NCBI GenBank assembly: GCA_023246555.1
Contig: JAHFIC010000040.1
Location: 1-6,238, forward strand
Direction of reading: 5' to 3'
Origin: Candidatus Magasanikiibacteriota bacterium
Lineage (GTDB): Bacteria > Patescibacteriota > Patescibacteriia > Magasanikbacterales > UBA922
Length of the DNA stretch: 6,238 nucleotides
The position numbers and the translations under genes are program-made. Of this stretch, positions 1 through 4,194 are shown piece by piece (position 1 is the stretch's first letter; each line of letters begins with the position of its first letter). A model generated the notes under the pieces. It had not been told where the DNA came from. It worked only from the letters and a program-made list of their open reading frames with translations, and did no database searches.

Positions 1-43
1 CAGTGTGAATCTTCACACGAAGGAGCGTAAAGGGCGCGAATTG
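1..43 (-). pseudogene. Continuation of the RluA frame beyond the premature TAA
   Basis: Directly after the TAA at 44-46, without any frame change, the minus strand reads Q-F-A-P-F-T-L-L-R-V-K-I-H-T-G up to the window edge. This matches the conserved strand before the RTHQIR motif of RluA-family enzymes (general pattern '..F....LL.v.l.TGRTHQIR'). The stop sits where E or K is usual, so one substitution (GAA or AAA to TAA) would explain it. The rest of the gene lies outside the window. Confidence 0.75.
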
Positions 44-520
44 TTACTCGACGAAAAATTCAGTACGTGCCTCCCGCCCTTCCTCAAGGCGGGATATATT
101 TTTTAATTTCAGCGGATCGGTTTTTGGTCGAGATACCATCCGTCCCTCACGTCCTCGATCAATCGGAAAATCAATTATTCCATATTCGTTCACTATTTTC
201 CCGTGCACAAGCACAGTATATTCTTTATCGATTGTTCGAGATTGAAACTGCGCCTTCAAGTGATCAAATATCGGCTGTGTCTTCGCCACAACCAATACAC
301 CCGATGCCTCTCGATCCAAACGATGCACCATCCCCGGCCGTTTCGGATCCTCCCCCACCGTGTTGATTTCAGGATATTTCTCAATCAGCCACGCGGCCAG
401 AGTGTCTTCTTCTTCTTTCGTGGTTTCATGCATCAAAAGTCCTGCCGGTTTATCAATAACAAGATAATCATCTGTCTCGGCGATGATGTAAATAGGATGT
501 TGTGATGTTCCAATTTCCAT
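44..520 (-). CDS. RluA-family 23S/tRNA pseudouridine synthase, interrupted by an in-frame stop
   Basis: The product belongs to the RluA/RluC/RluD family, which isomerises uridine to pseudouridine in rRNA or tRNA. Seen: the N-terminal 'DDYLVIDKPAGLL' strand (17-29), the catalytic motif HRLDREASG (66-74) with catalytic Asp69, and the family's 'QF..R.I.KEYTVLVHG' segment (91-107). There is no N-terminal S4 domain, so it starts directly with the catalytic domain. The start at 520 has a good AGGAG (531-535), 10 nt upstream. A TAA at 44-46 stops the frame after 158 residues, yet the same frame continues beyond it with obvious family sequence (see 1..43). Family members are usually near 220-320 aa, so this is a truncated form unless the stop is an error. 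The gene lies 34 nt downstream of tRNA-Ile and probably shares its transcript. The exact target uridine cannot be told. Confidence 0.85.
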   Translation of the reverse strand: MEIGTSQHPIYIIAETDDYLVIDKPAGLLMHETTKEEEDTLAAWLIEKYPEINTVGEDPKRPGMVHRLDREASGVLVVAKTQPIFDHLKAQFQSRTIDKEYTVLVHGKIVNEYGIIDFPIDRGREGRMVSRPKTDPLKLKNISRLEEGREARTEFFVE

Positions 521-542
521 ATCCGCTACACTCCTAAAAAAT

Positions 543-641
543 ACGACTTCACTGTGGGTCAGGGTGGACTCGAACCACCGACCCCGACTTTATAAGAGTC
601 GTGCTCTCACCAGCTGAGCTACTGACCCGCGGTGAAGTCGT
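543..641. repeat. Inverted repeat flanking tRNA-Ile, extending its acceptor stem
   Basis: ACGACTTCAC at 543-552 and GTGAAGTCGT at 632-641 are perfect 10-bp inverted copies lying just outside the two ends of tRNA-Ile(UAU). In the precursor RNA the acceptor stem would continue into this helix with only two A-C mismatches between. On the minus strand the 3' arm is followed at once by AUUUUUU (536-542) and then by the AGGAG of the pseudouridine synthase gene. The element could be a processing helix or a weak terminator; I cannot tell which. Confidence 0.7.
555..628 (-). tRNA. tRNA-Ile(UAU)
   Basis: Complete cloverleaf on the minus strand. The acceptor GGGTCAG (628-622) pairs with CTGACCC (562-556), and the discriminator is A555. 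The D stem is GCTC/GAGC, the anticodon stem CGACT/AGTCG and the anticodon loop CTTATAA, so anticodon UAU is at 594-592. The T stem is GGTGG/CCACC with loop TTCGAGT. CCA is not encoded (A-C-A-G follows). Anticodon UAU reads AUA directly. Most bacteria read AUA with a CAU tRNA modified to lysidine by TilS, so this is a less common solution. It is transcribed from the promoter at 711-739. Confidence 0.93.
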
Positions 642-693
642 GCTTTCTTGTCGTTTGTGGATATAAGAGTCGTGCTCTCACCAGCTGAGCTAC
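591..693. repeat. Perfect 32-bp direct repeat with 71-bp period
   Basis: Positions 591-622 and 662-693 are identical over 32 bp; both begin TATAAGAGTCGTGC and cover tRNA D arm, anticodon stem and part of the loop. Between them, 636-644 holds a third short match (AGTCGTGCT). The pattern suggests tandem duplication of a tRNA gene followed by loss of one 3' half. Confidence 0.9.
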
Positions 694-699
694 CGGCTC
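662..699 (-). pseudogene. Truncated tRNA: 5' half ending in the anticodon loop
   Basis: The minus strand reads an acceptor 5' strand GAGCCGG (699-693), TA, then D arm, anticodon stem and loop up to CTTATA, where similarity stops at tRNA position 37. No 3' half follows. The D arm, anticodon stem and loop are identical over 32 bp to those of tRNA-Ile(UAU), but the acceptor strand differs and cannot pair with that tRNA's CTGACCC. It lies between the promoter and the complete tRNA, so it is probably transcribed in the leader. The simplest reading is a decayed tandem duplicate. Confidence 0.8.
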
Positions 700-710
700 A
701 AATATTGTCC

Positions 711-739
711 ATACTATAGCAAAAATTTGATTTGTTCAA
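711..739 (-). promoter_or_regulatory. Promoter for the tRNA-Ile / pseudouridine synthase unit
   Basis: On the minus strand TTGAAC (739-734) is followed after 17 nt by TAGTAT (716-711), or after 15 nt by TATAGT (718-713). Transcription would start near 704, a few bases before the truncated tRNA half at 699. No other promoter-like site is seen before the genes at 628 and 520. Confidence 0.6.
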
Positions 740-749
740 GTGGCAAAAA

Positions 750-778
750 TTGAAATGCCGTTTCTCCTATGTTATACT
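750..778 (+). promoter_or_regulatory. Promoter of the HD-domain gene
   Basis: TTGAAA (750-755), 17-nt spacer, TATACT (773-778). The predicted start near 785 is only about 4 nt before the ATG at 789, so the mRNA would be almost leaderless. The site lies inside the longer possible reading frame opening at 732 and so argues for the start at 789. It is divergent from the promoter at 711-739. Confidence 0.65.
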
Positions 779-788
779 GAACACTGCT

Positions 789-1520
789 ATGCGCAAAAAA
801 ATCTTCTCCCAACTAATCAAAGCCGCACAAACACGCATGAAAACAACCCGAGATCCCATCCATGATGAAACGCACGCCGCACGAACCGCCCAATACGTGC
901 AGATATTGATTCAGGATATGCGTATATCCGCGGAACACACCCAGGCACTCCTTATTGCGGCGTGGTGGCATGATGTGGCTCGGACCATCACCAATAAACC
1001 ATCATTTGTATGGATGCCATTTATCGATGATATACTCTCAGCGATCATGCTTTGGTGGCATATTCTTCGAACTGGATCACGCTGCGACACAACTCGATTT
1101 GCCGTGCGCCTCATTGCCTGCAAGGGTATGGGGACCGGCGCGTTTCTCACCCGCATCCTCATACAAAAACGTCACAGAATATTAGTGGATCTCATTCGAG
1201 ATGCTGACAAATTAGATTTCTTCACCATTGAACGCATGGCAAAGGTGCTCGAAGTAACGTCTTCATCTCTTATCTATCACGTTGGGTACCGAGTGGGATA
1301 TCGATGGTGCACGAATACCAATTACGTAAAAATGAAAACAAAAGCAGCAAAAAAATACATTATTTTTCTCTTACAGCAATTTCTCTCTTGGCTCAAACAG
1401 CCAATAATTTATACCTGGCATACTGAACAGTTCGGCAAACTGTGGACACAAAAAACACTTCACCGAATCGAACGGATGATGCAACGATTGACGCTGAAAC
1501 TTTCTTCTGCTACAGTCTAG
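789..1520 (+). CDS. HD-domain metal-dependent phosphohydrolase
   Basis: 243-aa protein with the HD-superfamily metal-binding signature: His25 and His29 in 'DPIHDETHAAR', His61-Asp62 in 'AAWWHDVAR', and Asp138/Asp140 in 'RDADKLD'. Such domains hydrolyse phosphate mono- or diesters, often of nucleotides; the substrate here cannot be read from sequence. The distal third (about 180-243) is basic and helical and matches nothing I recognise. Trp-rich segments near 59-60 and 89-90 are probably core helices rather than membrane spans. The start at 789 was preferred to the in-frame ATG at 732, because a good promoter lies at 750-778. There is no Shine-Dalgarno before 789, which fits near-leaderless initiation. 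Its last codons contain the promoter of tRNA-Arg. Confidence 0.8.
   Translation: MRKKIFSQLIKAAQTRMKTTRDPIHDETHAARTAQYVQILIQDMRISAEHTQALLIAAWWHDVARTITNKPSFVWMPFIDDILSAIMLWWHILRTGSRCDTTRFAVRLIACKGMGTGAFLTRILIQKRHRILVDLIRDADKLDFFTIERMAKVLEVTSSSLIYHVGYRVGYRWCTNTNYVKMKTKAAKKYIIFLLQQFLSWLKQPIIYTWHTEQFGKLWTQKTLHRIERMMQRLTLKLSSATV
1488..1516 (+). promoter_or_regulatory. Promoter of tRNA-Arg inside the HD gene 3' end
   Basis: TTGACG (1488-1493), 17-nt spacer, TACAGT (1511-1516). Transcription would begin near 1523, eight bases before the tRNA 5' end at 1531. Both boxes lie in coding sequence of the HD gene. Confidence 0.55.
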
Positions 1521-1530
1521 CTTCTTATTT

Positions 1531-1602
1531 GCCTTCATCGTTCAATGGACAGGACAATAGCTTCCGGAGCTATTGATGGGGGTTCGATTCCCTCTGAAGG
1601 CA
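1531..1602 (+). tRNA. tRNA-Arg(CCG)
   Basis: Complete cloverleaf. The acceptor GCCTTCA (1531-1537) pairs with TGAAGGC (1595-1601), and the discriminator is A1602. The D stem is GTTC/GGAC, the anticodon stem ATAGC/GCTAT and the loop TTCCGGA, giving anticodon CCG at 1564-1566. The T arm GGGGG/CCCTC closes loop TTCGATT. CCA is not encoded. It reads CGG. A third-base-specific Arg tRNA in so small a window suggests a fairly full Arg tRNA set. Confidence 0.95.
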
Positions 1603-1605
1603 CTA

Positions 1606-1638
1606 CAATCTGACTTTCAGAAGATTGACCGATTTTTT
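1606..1638 (+). terminator. Weak hairpin plus T-run after tRNA-Arg
   Basis: CAATCT (1606-1611) pairs with AGATTG (1622-1627) around a 10-nt loop, followed after five bases by TTTTTT (1633-1638). The stem is short and AU-rich, so termination would be partial; the strong terminator at 1695-1723 backs it up. Confidence 0.4.
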
Positions 1639-1642
1639 CGTT

Positions 1643-1661
1643 GGCGGCTCGCAGAGCCGCC
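1643..1661. repeat. GC-rich inverted repeat
   Basis: GGCGGCTC (1643-1650) and GAGCCGCC (1654-1661) form a perfect 8-bp stem with a GCA loop. No T-run follows on either strand, so it is not a typical terminator. Role unknown; it lies in a locally GC-rich spacer. Confidence 0.6.
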
Positions 1662-1694
1662 CATGCGTTTTGCCCCGACAAATCCTCTCCGCTC

Positions 1695-1723
1695 GGCCCG
1701 CCGAGGCGGGCCATTTTTGTTTT
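1695..1723 (+). terminator. Strong intrinsic terminator
   Basis: GGCCCGCC (1695-1702) pairs with GGCGGGCC (1705-1712), probably as seven pairs with a CGAG loop, followed by ATTTTTGTTTT (1713-1723). It ends transcription from tRNA-Arg just before the TTGACA box of the next gene. Confidence 0.85.
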
Positions 1724-1727
1724 GGAC

Positions 1728-1756
1728 TTGACAGGCAAGTTATAGTATGCTATTTG
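1728..1756 (+). promoter_or_regulatory. Promoter of the receiver-like gene
   Basis: Perfect TTGACA (1728-1733), 17-nt spacer, TATTTG (1751-1756). The -35 is consensus and the -10 moderate. The start near 1763 would leave a leader of about 60 nt with a good ribosome binding site. Confidence 0.55.
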
Positions 1757-1823
1757 TCTTGTTGAACATACAGAGTTCGGGATAGTGACAAAATGTCGCT
1801 TTCCAACTGAAGGAGATGGGAAA

Positions 1824-2231
1824 ATGAAAATCGTGGTGATTCAGCGTCATGAAGGCAACTTGGTCGGTATCAGGGATAACGTCGCGAACATCGACAAGGC
1901 GCGCGCCGAGGAGATCATCTTCACTACTGACCCAGTCGAGGTCGTGGAAAGCATCGGGGACGGCGAACCGGCCCTGGTGGTTTCGGGTCAGGTCTTGGGA
2001 CAGTTCAAGTCCGGTACGGACCTCGCGCGCCTGGTCAAGCGCACGAACCCGAAGGCCCTCTTCTACATCTACAGCGTGATGCCAGAGGTGAACGAAGCCG
2101 TCGACGGAGTGATCCCAAAAGAGTCGGGCACGCTTGACTCTGGTGAGCATTCGCTTCTTGCGAGAATCCTCGCAAGTGCCACCGAGGGCATCACCCCCGA
2201 GAGCATGAGAACTGCCTTCCCCGAAATCTGA
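1824..2231 (+). CDS. CheY-like receiver-fold protein lacking the phosphoacceptor Asp
   Basis: 135-aa protein starting at ATG 1824 with AGGAG (1811-1815) 8 nt upstream; an earlier in-frame opening at 1785 has no such site. The pattern of strands and helices resembles a single receiver domain: 'KIVVIQ' (2-7), helix 38-44, 'ALVVSG' (50-55), helix 63-73, 'ALFYIYS' (78-84), and 'GVIPKE' (95-100) with Lys99 where receivers keep their invariant Lys. The Asp expected near 54 is Ser and the N-terminal acidic pair is replaced by Gln-Arg, so normal phosphotransfer is unlikely. No output domain is present. Codons end mostly in G or C, unlike the neighbours, which may point to transfer. It sits alone between two terminators. 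Another small alpha/beta protein is possible. Confidence 0.6.
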   Translation: MKIVVIQRHEGNLVGIRDNVANIDKARAEEIIFTTDPVEVVESIGDGEPALVVSGQVLGQFKSGTDLARLVKRTNPKALFYIYSVMPEVNEAVDGVIPKESGTLDSGEHSLLARILASATEGITPESMRTAFPEI

Positions 2232-2257
2232 TCTACTTCGTTGTCCTTACACACGAA

Positions 2258-2297
2258 CCCTGCATGGAATTCAATTACGTGTAGGGCTATTTTTTTT
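2258..2297 (+). terminator. Intrinsic terminator after the receiver-like gene
   Basis: CCCTGCATG (2258-2266) pairs with CGTGTAGGG (2278-2286) over nine pairs including two G-U, with an 11-nt loop. CTA and then eight T (2290-2297) follow. Confidence 0.75.
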
Positions 2298-2445
2298 CTA
2301 AAATTGTAATCGTTGTCATTAATGGCGGGAGTCTCCTGGCCAGTCTGCTTTTATTCAATCCGCGCCGTTTTCTCTTCCAATAACTTTTTTCCCAAAAAAA
2401 TTGCTTCTTTTCGTGACGGATTTTTTTTCAAGATTCACAGCGCAG
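2298..2445. other. Intergenic stretch without a gene
   Basis: No reading frame with a start and ribosome binding site was found on either strand. It holds poly-A and poly-T runs and a distant complement, AATCCG (2357-2362) with CGGATT (2417-2422) followed by a T-run to 2428. This could form a weak large-loop terminator. Otherwise I see nothing in it. Confidence 0.5.
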
Positions 2446-2474
2446 TTGACAAAAAACTATGGATGGAATACTCT
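2446..2474 (+). promoter_or_regulatory. Promoter of the leader ORF / ATP-grasp unit
   Basis: Perfect TTGACA (2446-2451), 17-nt spacer, TACTCT (2469-2474). The start would fall near 2481, about seven bases before the leader ORF's ATG at 2488, so that ORF would also be nearly leaderless. Confidence 0.6.
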
Positions 2475-2487
2475 TAAAAGAGAACGT

Positions 2488-2562
2488 ATGAAAAATATGG
2501 TTACACAATCTTATTTGAATCGTCGTCGTAACTCTTTCTCTTTCGAGAACGGGTTGCGTTGA
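2488..2562 (+). CDS. Putative 24-aa leader peptide with an Arg-Arg-Arg run
   Basis: A short frame opens MKNMVTQSYL at 2488, runs through Asn and three consecutive CGT Arg codons (2521-2529), and ends ...FENGLR with TGA at 2560-2562. It lies immediately after the promoter and before a strong hairpin that precedes the next gene. Its codons 17-22 are the same bases (2538-2553) that can pair with the terminator arm. Position and pairing are those of an attenuator leader peptide; the Arg run would be the sensing site. No ribosome binding site is obvious, so near-leaderless initiation is assumed. It may instead be a chance frame; its amino acid sequence is not one I recognise. Confidence 0.55.
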   Translation: MKNMVTQSYLNRRRNSFSFENGLR

Positions 2563-2603
2563 ATTTTGTATTTTATCTTCAACCCAGCCCCGTCTCGAAA
2601 GAG
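2538..2603 (+). promoter_or_regulatory. Antiterminator-like helix
   Basis: CTCTTTCGAGAACGGG (2538-2553) is complementary to CCCGTCTCGAAAGAG (2589-2603): 10 perfect pairs, then A-T, one bulged A (2549), C-G and three G-C. Nested inside, GTTGAA (2558-2563) pairs with TTCAAC (2578-2583). This structure uses the 5' arm, loop and start of the 3' arm of the terminator at 2586-2611, so the two folds exclude each other. A ribosome at the leader stop codon would cover 2538-2553 and favour the terminator; one stalled at the Arg codons would leave it free. Confidence 0.6.
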
Positions 2604-2623
2604 ACGGGGCTGTTGTATTGTTT
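2586..2623 (+). terminator. Leader terminator hairpin (attenuator)
   Basis: AGCCCCGTCTC (2586-2596), GAAA loop, GAGACGGGGCT (2601-2611): a perfect 11-bp stem closed by a C(GAAA)G tetraloop. The tail TGTTGTATTGTTT (2611-2623) has nine U in 13, U-rich but interrupted, so termination may be conditional. The ribosome binding site GGAGG (2624-2628) of the next gene lies just beyond and stays unpaired. Confidence 0.65.
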
Positions 2624-2636
2624 GGAGGAAAAAATC

Positions 2637-3749
2637 ATGAGGACAGGTAGAATCATTGAAGAGATCATACATGAGGTAGGTTTGGGAAATGATCCACGAT
2701 ATCGCTTCATGTTTGCACCGTTTGGCCTCAAGATAAGTCAAACGGAAAAAACAGAACTGGAATCAATCGCTCGCGCCACAGCAGGATTCCTAAAACGAAT
2801 CGACGAGTGGTACAAAAAAGAACAGCAACGAGTGGGTGGTTCTCGGTGGCTAGGCATTCTCCATGGCGGAATCCCCAAAGAGTTCGCAGAGTTCCCCTGG
2901 AAGCCGGGATTACCGGAGACAATCATGGTTGATCTTGTCTCCACGACGGATGGGTGGCGTATCGTCGAAATCGACGCCACAAACCGCAACGGCCTTGGCT
3001 TCCCGGCACTCTGGCGGCACTTGTATGAACTGCCGGCGCTCTGGGGAGCGAACCATGAGTATTGGCTCCGACGGGGGTGGAGGAATGCAGTCCAGATTAT
3101 GTCTTCCCGTCACCGGTTTTATGAGCCATATTATCGATTTTTCCTCAAGCTCATAGACGGAAAATTAGTGCGGGAAGAAGACATTGGTGACTGGTTGGCA
3201 AATGGAGTGAACGAAACAACCCATCTTCTTGATCTTCCGATCCTCTACGCCCATCGCGATGACATGCGGAAGCTTCTGAGCACTGCAGAGCACATGCCAA
3301 TGGCTATTCCGCCCAAGCACTATCTCTCAAACAAAGCAGTGCTTGCTCTACCATGGGAGGAAGAGGACTTCGCCAGCGATAAAATACGCGAATATCTCCC
3401 AACCACTCGCCTTCTTTGCAGGAGTCGACCACTGCCGACAGGTGATTTCTTTGTTAAACTCCTCATGGGGAACGGAGCGCATGGCACCTACGACAACCAT
3501 ACGGATAAACTGGCAGAACTCCACAAACTTTCCAAACCTCAAGCCGTTTGGCAAGAGGCACTGCCGATTGTCCGTCGTCGCGTGAAATATCTCAATGAAG
3601 ATGGAGACTCACAGGGTGGTGATTTTTTCCTGCGTTTTACTATCTTCATCAGCGATGATGGTATCATTCGTGATGCCGATGTGACAGGATCACAAAGTAA
3701 AGTTGTTCATGGTTCGAAGACATCGCTCTTTACGGTGCCGATCGTATAA
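2637..3749 (+). CDS. Putative ATP-grasp-type ligase, possibly circularly permuted
   Basis: 370-aa cytoplasmic protein; start ATG 2637 with GGAGG (2624-2628) 8 nt upstream. An in-frame opening at 2559 would run through the leader hairpin and was rejected. Seen: 'VDLVSTTDGWRIVEIDATN' (98-116), which recalls the 'D....DG..ivEiN..' strand of circularly permuted ATP-grasp proteins such as glutathionylspermidine synthase relatives. Also 'FFVKLLMGNGAHGT' (271-284) with Lys274 and a Gly-rich loop as expected for phosphate binding; 'VWQEALP' (304-310) like the ATP-grasp hinge; and 'FLRFTIFISDDG' (331-342) with Arg333. If right, it joins a carboxylate to an amine using ATP; the substrate is unknown. 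Overall similarity is distant and I do not recognise a named family. Expression is probably set by the preceding attenuator-like leader. Confidence 0.5.
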   Translation: MRTGRIIEEIIHEVGLGNDPRYRFMFAPFGLKISQTEKTELESIARATAGFLKRIDEWYKKEQQRVGGSRWLGILHGGIPKEFAEFPWKPGLPETIMVDLVSTTDGWRIVEIDATNRNGLGFPALWRHLYELPALWGANHEYWLRRGWRNAVQIMSSRHRFYEPYYRFFLKLIDGKLVREEDIGDWLANGVNETTHLLDLPILYAHRDDMRKLLSTAEHMPMAIPPKHYLSNKAVLALPWEEEDFASDKIREYLPTTRLLCRSRPLPTGDFFVKLLMGNGAHGTYDNHTDKLAELHKLSKPQAVWQEALPIVRRRVKYLNEDGDSQGGDFFLRFTIFISDDGIIRDADVTGSQSKVVHGSKTSLFTVPIV

Positions 3750-3809
3750 AAATCGGAGTGCGCCGGACACTTCCAAAACCGGCATCTCAACTTGCTAGCA
3801 AATCAAGAC

Positions 3810-3842
3810 AAAAAATCTCAACCAACATGGAAGAGATTTTTT
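3810..3842 (+). terminator. AT-rich terminator after the ATP-grasp gene
   Basis: AAAAAATCTC (3810-3819) and GAGATTTTTT (3833-3842) form a perfect 10-bp stem with a 13-nt loop. The six T of the 3' arm serve as T-run, and the A-run makes it potentially bidirectional. The distance from the stop codon at 3749 is 60 nt. Confidence 0.6.
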
Positions 3843-3871
3843 GTTTAAAAAAATTCATTCGCACACTCACA

Positions 3872-3912
3872 GAGAAAAAGTTATGCACAGTTTTTCTCAA
3901 AAACTATTCACA
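3872..3912. promoter_or_regulatory. DnaA-box-like sites, one in the loop of an inverted repeat
   Basis: TTATGCACA (3881-3889) fits the general DnaA box TTWTNCACA exactly, and CTATTCACA (3904-3912) fits it with one mismatch, same orientation, 23 bp apart. The first lies in the 11-nt loop between GAGAAAAA (3872-3879) and TTTTTCTC (3891-3898). The second overlaps the -35 box at 3907-3912. Two sites are too few to claim an origin; DnaA-linked regulation or chance are alternatives. Confidence 0.3.
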
Positions 3913-3935
3913 TGCGGAACAAAACATTTTATACT
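3907..3935 (+). promoter_or_regulatory. Promoter upstream of the 28-aa basic protein gene
   Basis: TTCACA (3907-3912), 17-nt spacer, TATACT (3930-3935). Transcription would begin near 3942, giving a leader of about 160 nt to the ATG at 4101. That leader contains the inverted repeats at 3953-3973 and 3976-4008. Confidence 0.5.
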
Positions 3936-3952
3936 ACAGGCAAGCGGTCGAA

Positions 3953-3973
3953 TTGCATAAAAATTTTATGCAA
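3953..3973. repeat. Perfect 10+1+10 palindrome
   Basis: TTGCATAAAA (3953-3962), a central A, then TTTTATGCAA (3964-3973). With one central base it is better suited as a protein-binding operator on DNA than as an RNA hairpin. It lies just downstream of the predicted start near 3942. Confidence 0.75.
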
Positions 3974-3975
3974 AA

Positions 3976-4008
3976 AATTTTTACATCGATGCTTGTCATG
4001 TAAAAATT
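3976..4008. repeat. 11-bp inverted repeat with 11-nt loop
   Basis: AATTTTTACAT (3976-3986) and ATGTAAAAATT (3998-4008), perfect, only two bases after the preceding palindrome. In RNA it would form a hairpin in the leader of the 28-aa gene. A further pair, ACCAT (4029-4033) with ATGGT (4046-4050) enclosing TGGTG/CACCA, follows. No function is known to me. Confidence 0.7.
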
Positions 4009-4100
4009 GCTCTGCGGTTTGAACGTATACCATTTGGTGTGCACCATGGTCATATCAAAGTACGTCACTGCAATATCTTCAATAGAAAGGAGACATACAT

Positions 4101-4187
4101 ATGAAAAAACGAAAAGCCGCGAAGAAGCGCAAACCAGCAAAGCGCAAAGCTTCTAAAAAGCGCAGATCTTCAAAGAAACGAAGATAA
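4101..4187 (+). CDS. 28-aa extremely Lys/Arg-rich protein
   Basis: A short gene with a strong ribosome binding site AAAGGAG (4086-4092), 8 nt before ATG 4101, ending at TAA 4185-4187. It starts MKKRKAAKKRK and continues with KRK, KKRR and SSKKRR blocks: 19 of 28 residues are Lys or Arg, the rest Ala, Ser, one Pro and Met. Such composition suggests a nucleic-acid-binding peptide, like the basic tails of bacterial histone-H1-like proteins, or a very small ribosome-associated protein. It does not have the L34 signature. It has its own promoter and is closed by a terminator right after the stop, so it looks like a genuine independent gene. The function is an inference from charge only. Confidence 0.75.
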   Translation: MKKRKAAKKRKPAKRKASKKRRSSKKRR

Positions 4188-4194
4188 GCGTTAC

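Noticed and set aside
1..520. Alternative genetic code to explain the broken pseudouridine synthase
   Set aside because: The stop is TAA, not the UGA reassigned in some candidate phyla, and TAA ends several other genes here in sensible places.
591..693. CRISPR-like direct repeat of 32 bp
   Set aside because: Only two copies, and the repeat is tRNA sequence; a tRNA duplication explains it.
662..699. Intron-containing or circularly permuted functional tRNA made of the 5' half and the next tRNA's 3' half
   Set aside because: The acceptor strand GAGCCGG cannot pair with CTGACCC of the complete tRNA, and no CCGGCTC-ending 3' half is present in the window.
732..788. N-terminal extension of the HD protein from ATG 732
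   Set aside because: A well-spaced promoter (750-778) lies inside it, there is no ribosome binding site, and the extra residues do not resemble HD proteins.
1740..2150. 136-codon minus-strand frame opposite the receiver-like gene
   Set aside because: It is a shadow of the GC-rich plus-strand gene, with no ribosome binding site and no family resemblance.
2559..2636. N-terminal extension of the ATP-grasp-like protein
   Set aside because: It would translate the 11-bp leader hairpin, while ATG 2637 has GGAGG at ideal distance.
3758..4003. 81-codon plus-strand frame in the spacer after the ATP-grasp gene
   Set aside because: It runs through the terminator at 3810-3842, the DnaA-like sites, a promoter and two inverted repeats, has no ribosome binding site and shows no recognisable protein pattern.
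4101..4187. Ribosomal protein L34 (rpmH) next to an origin
   Set aside because: The peptide is basic and short but lacks the L34 pattern (MKRTYQPS...RTHGF), and no dnaA or rnpA is nearby.
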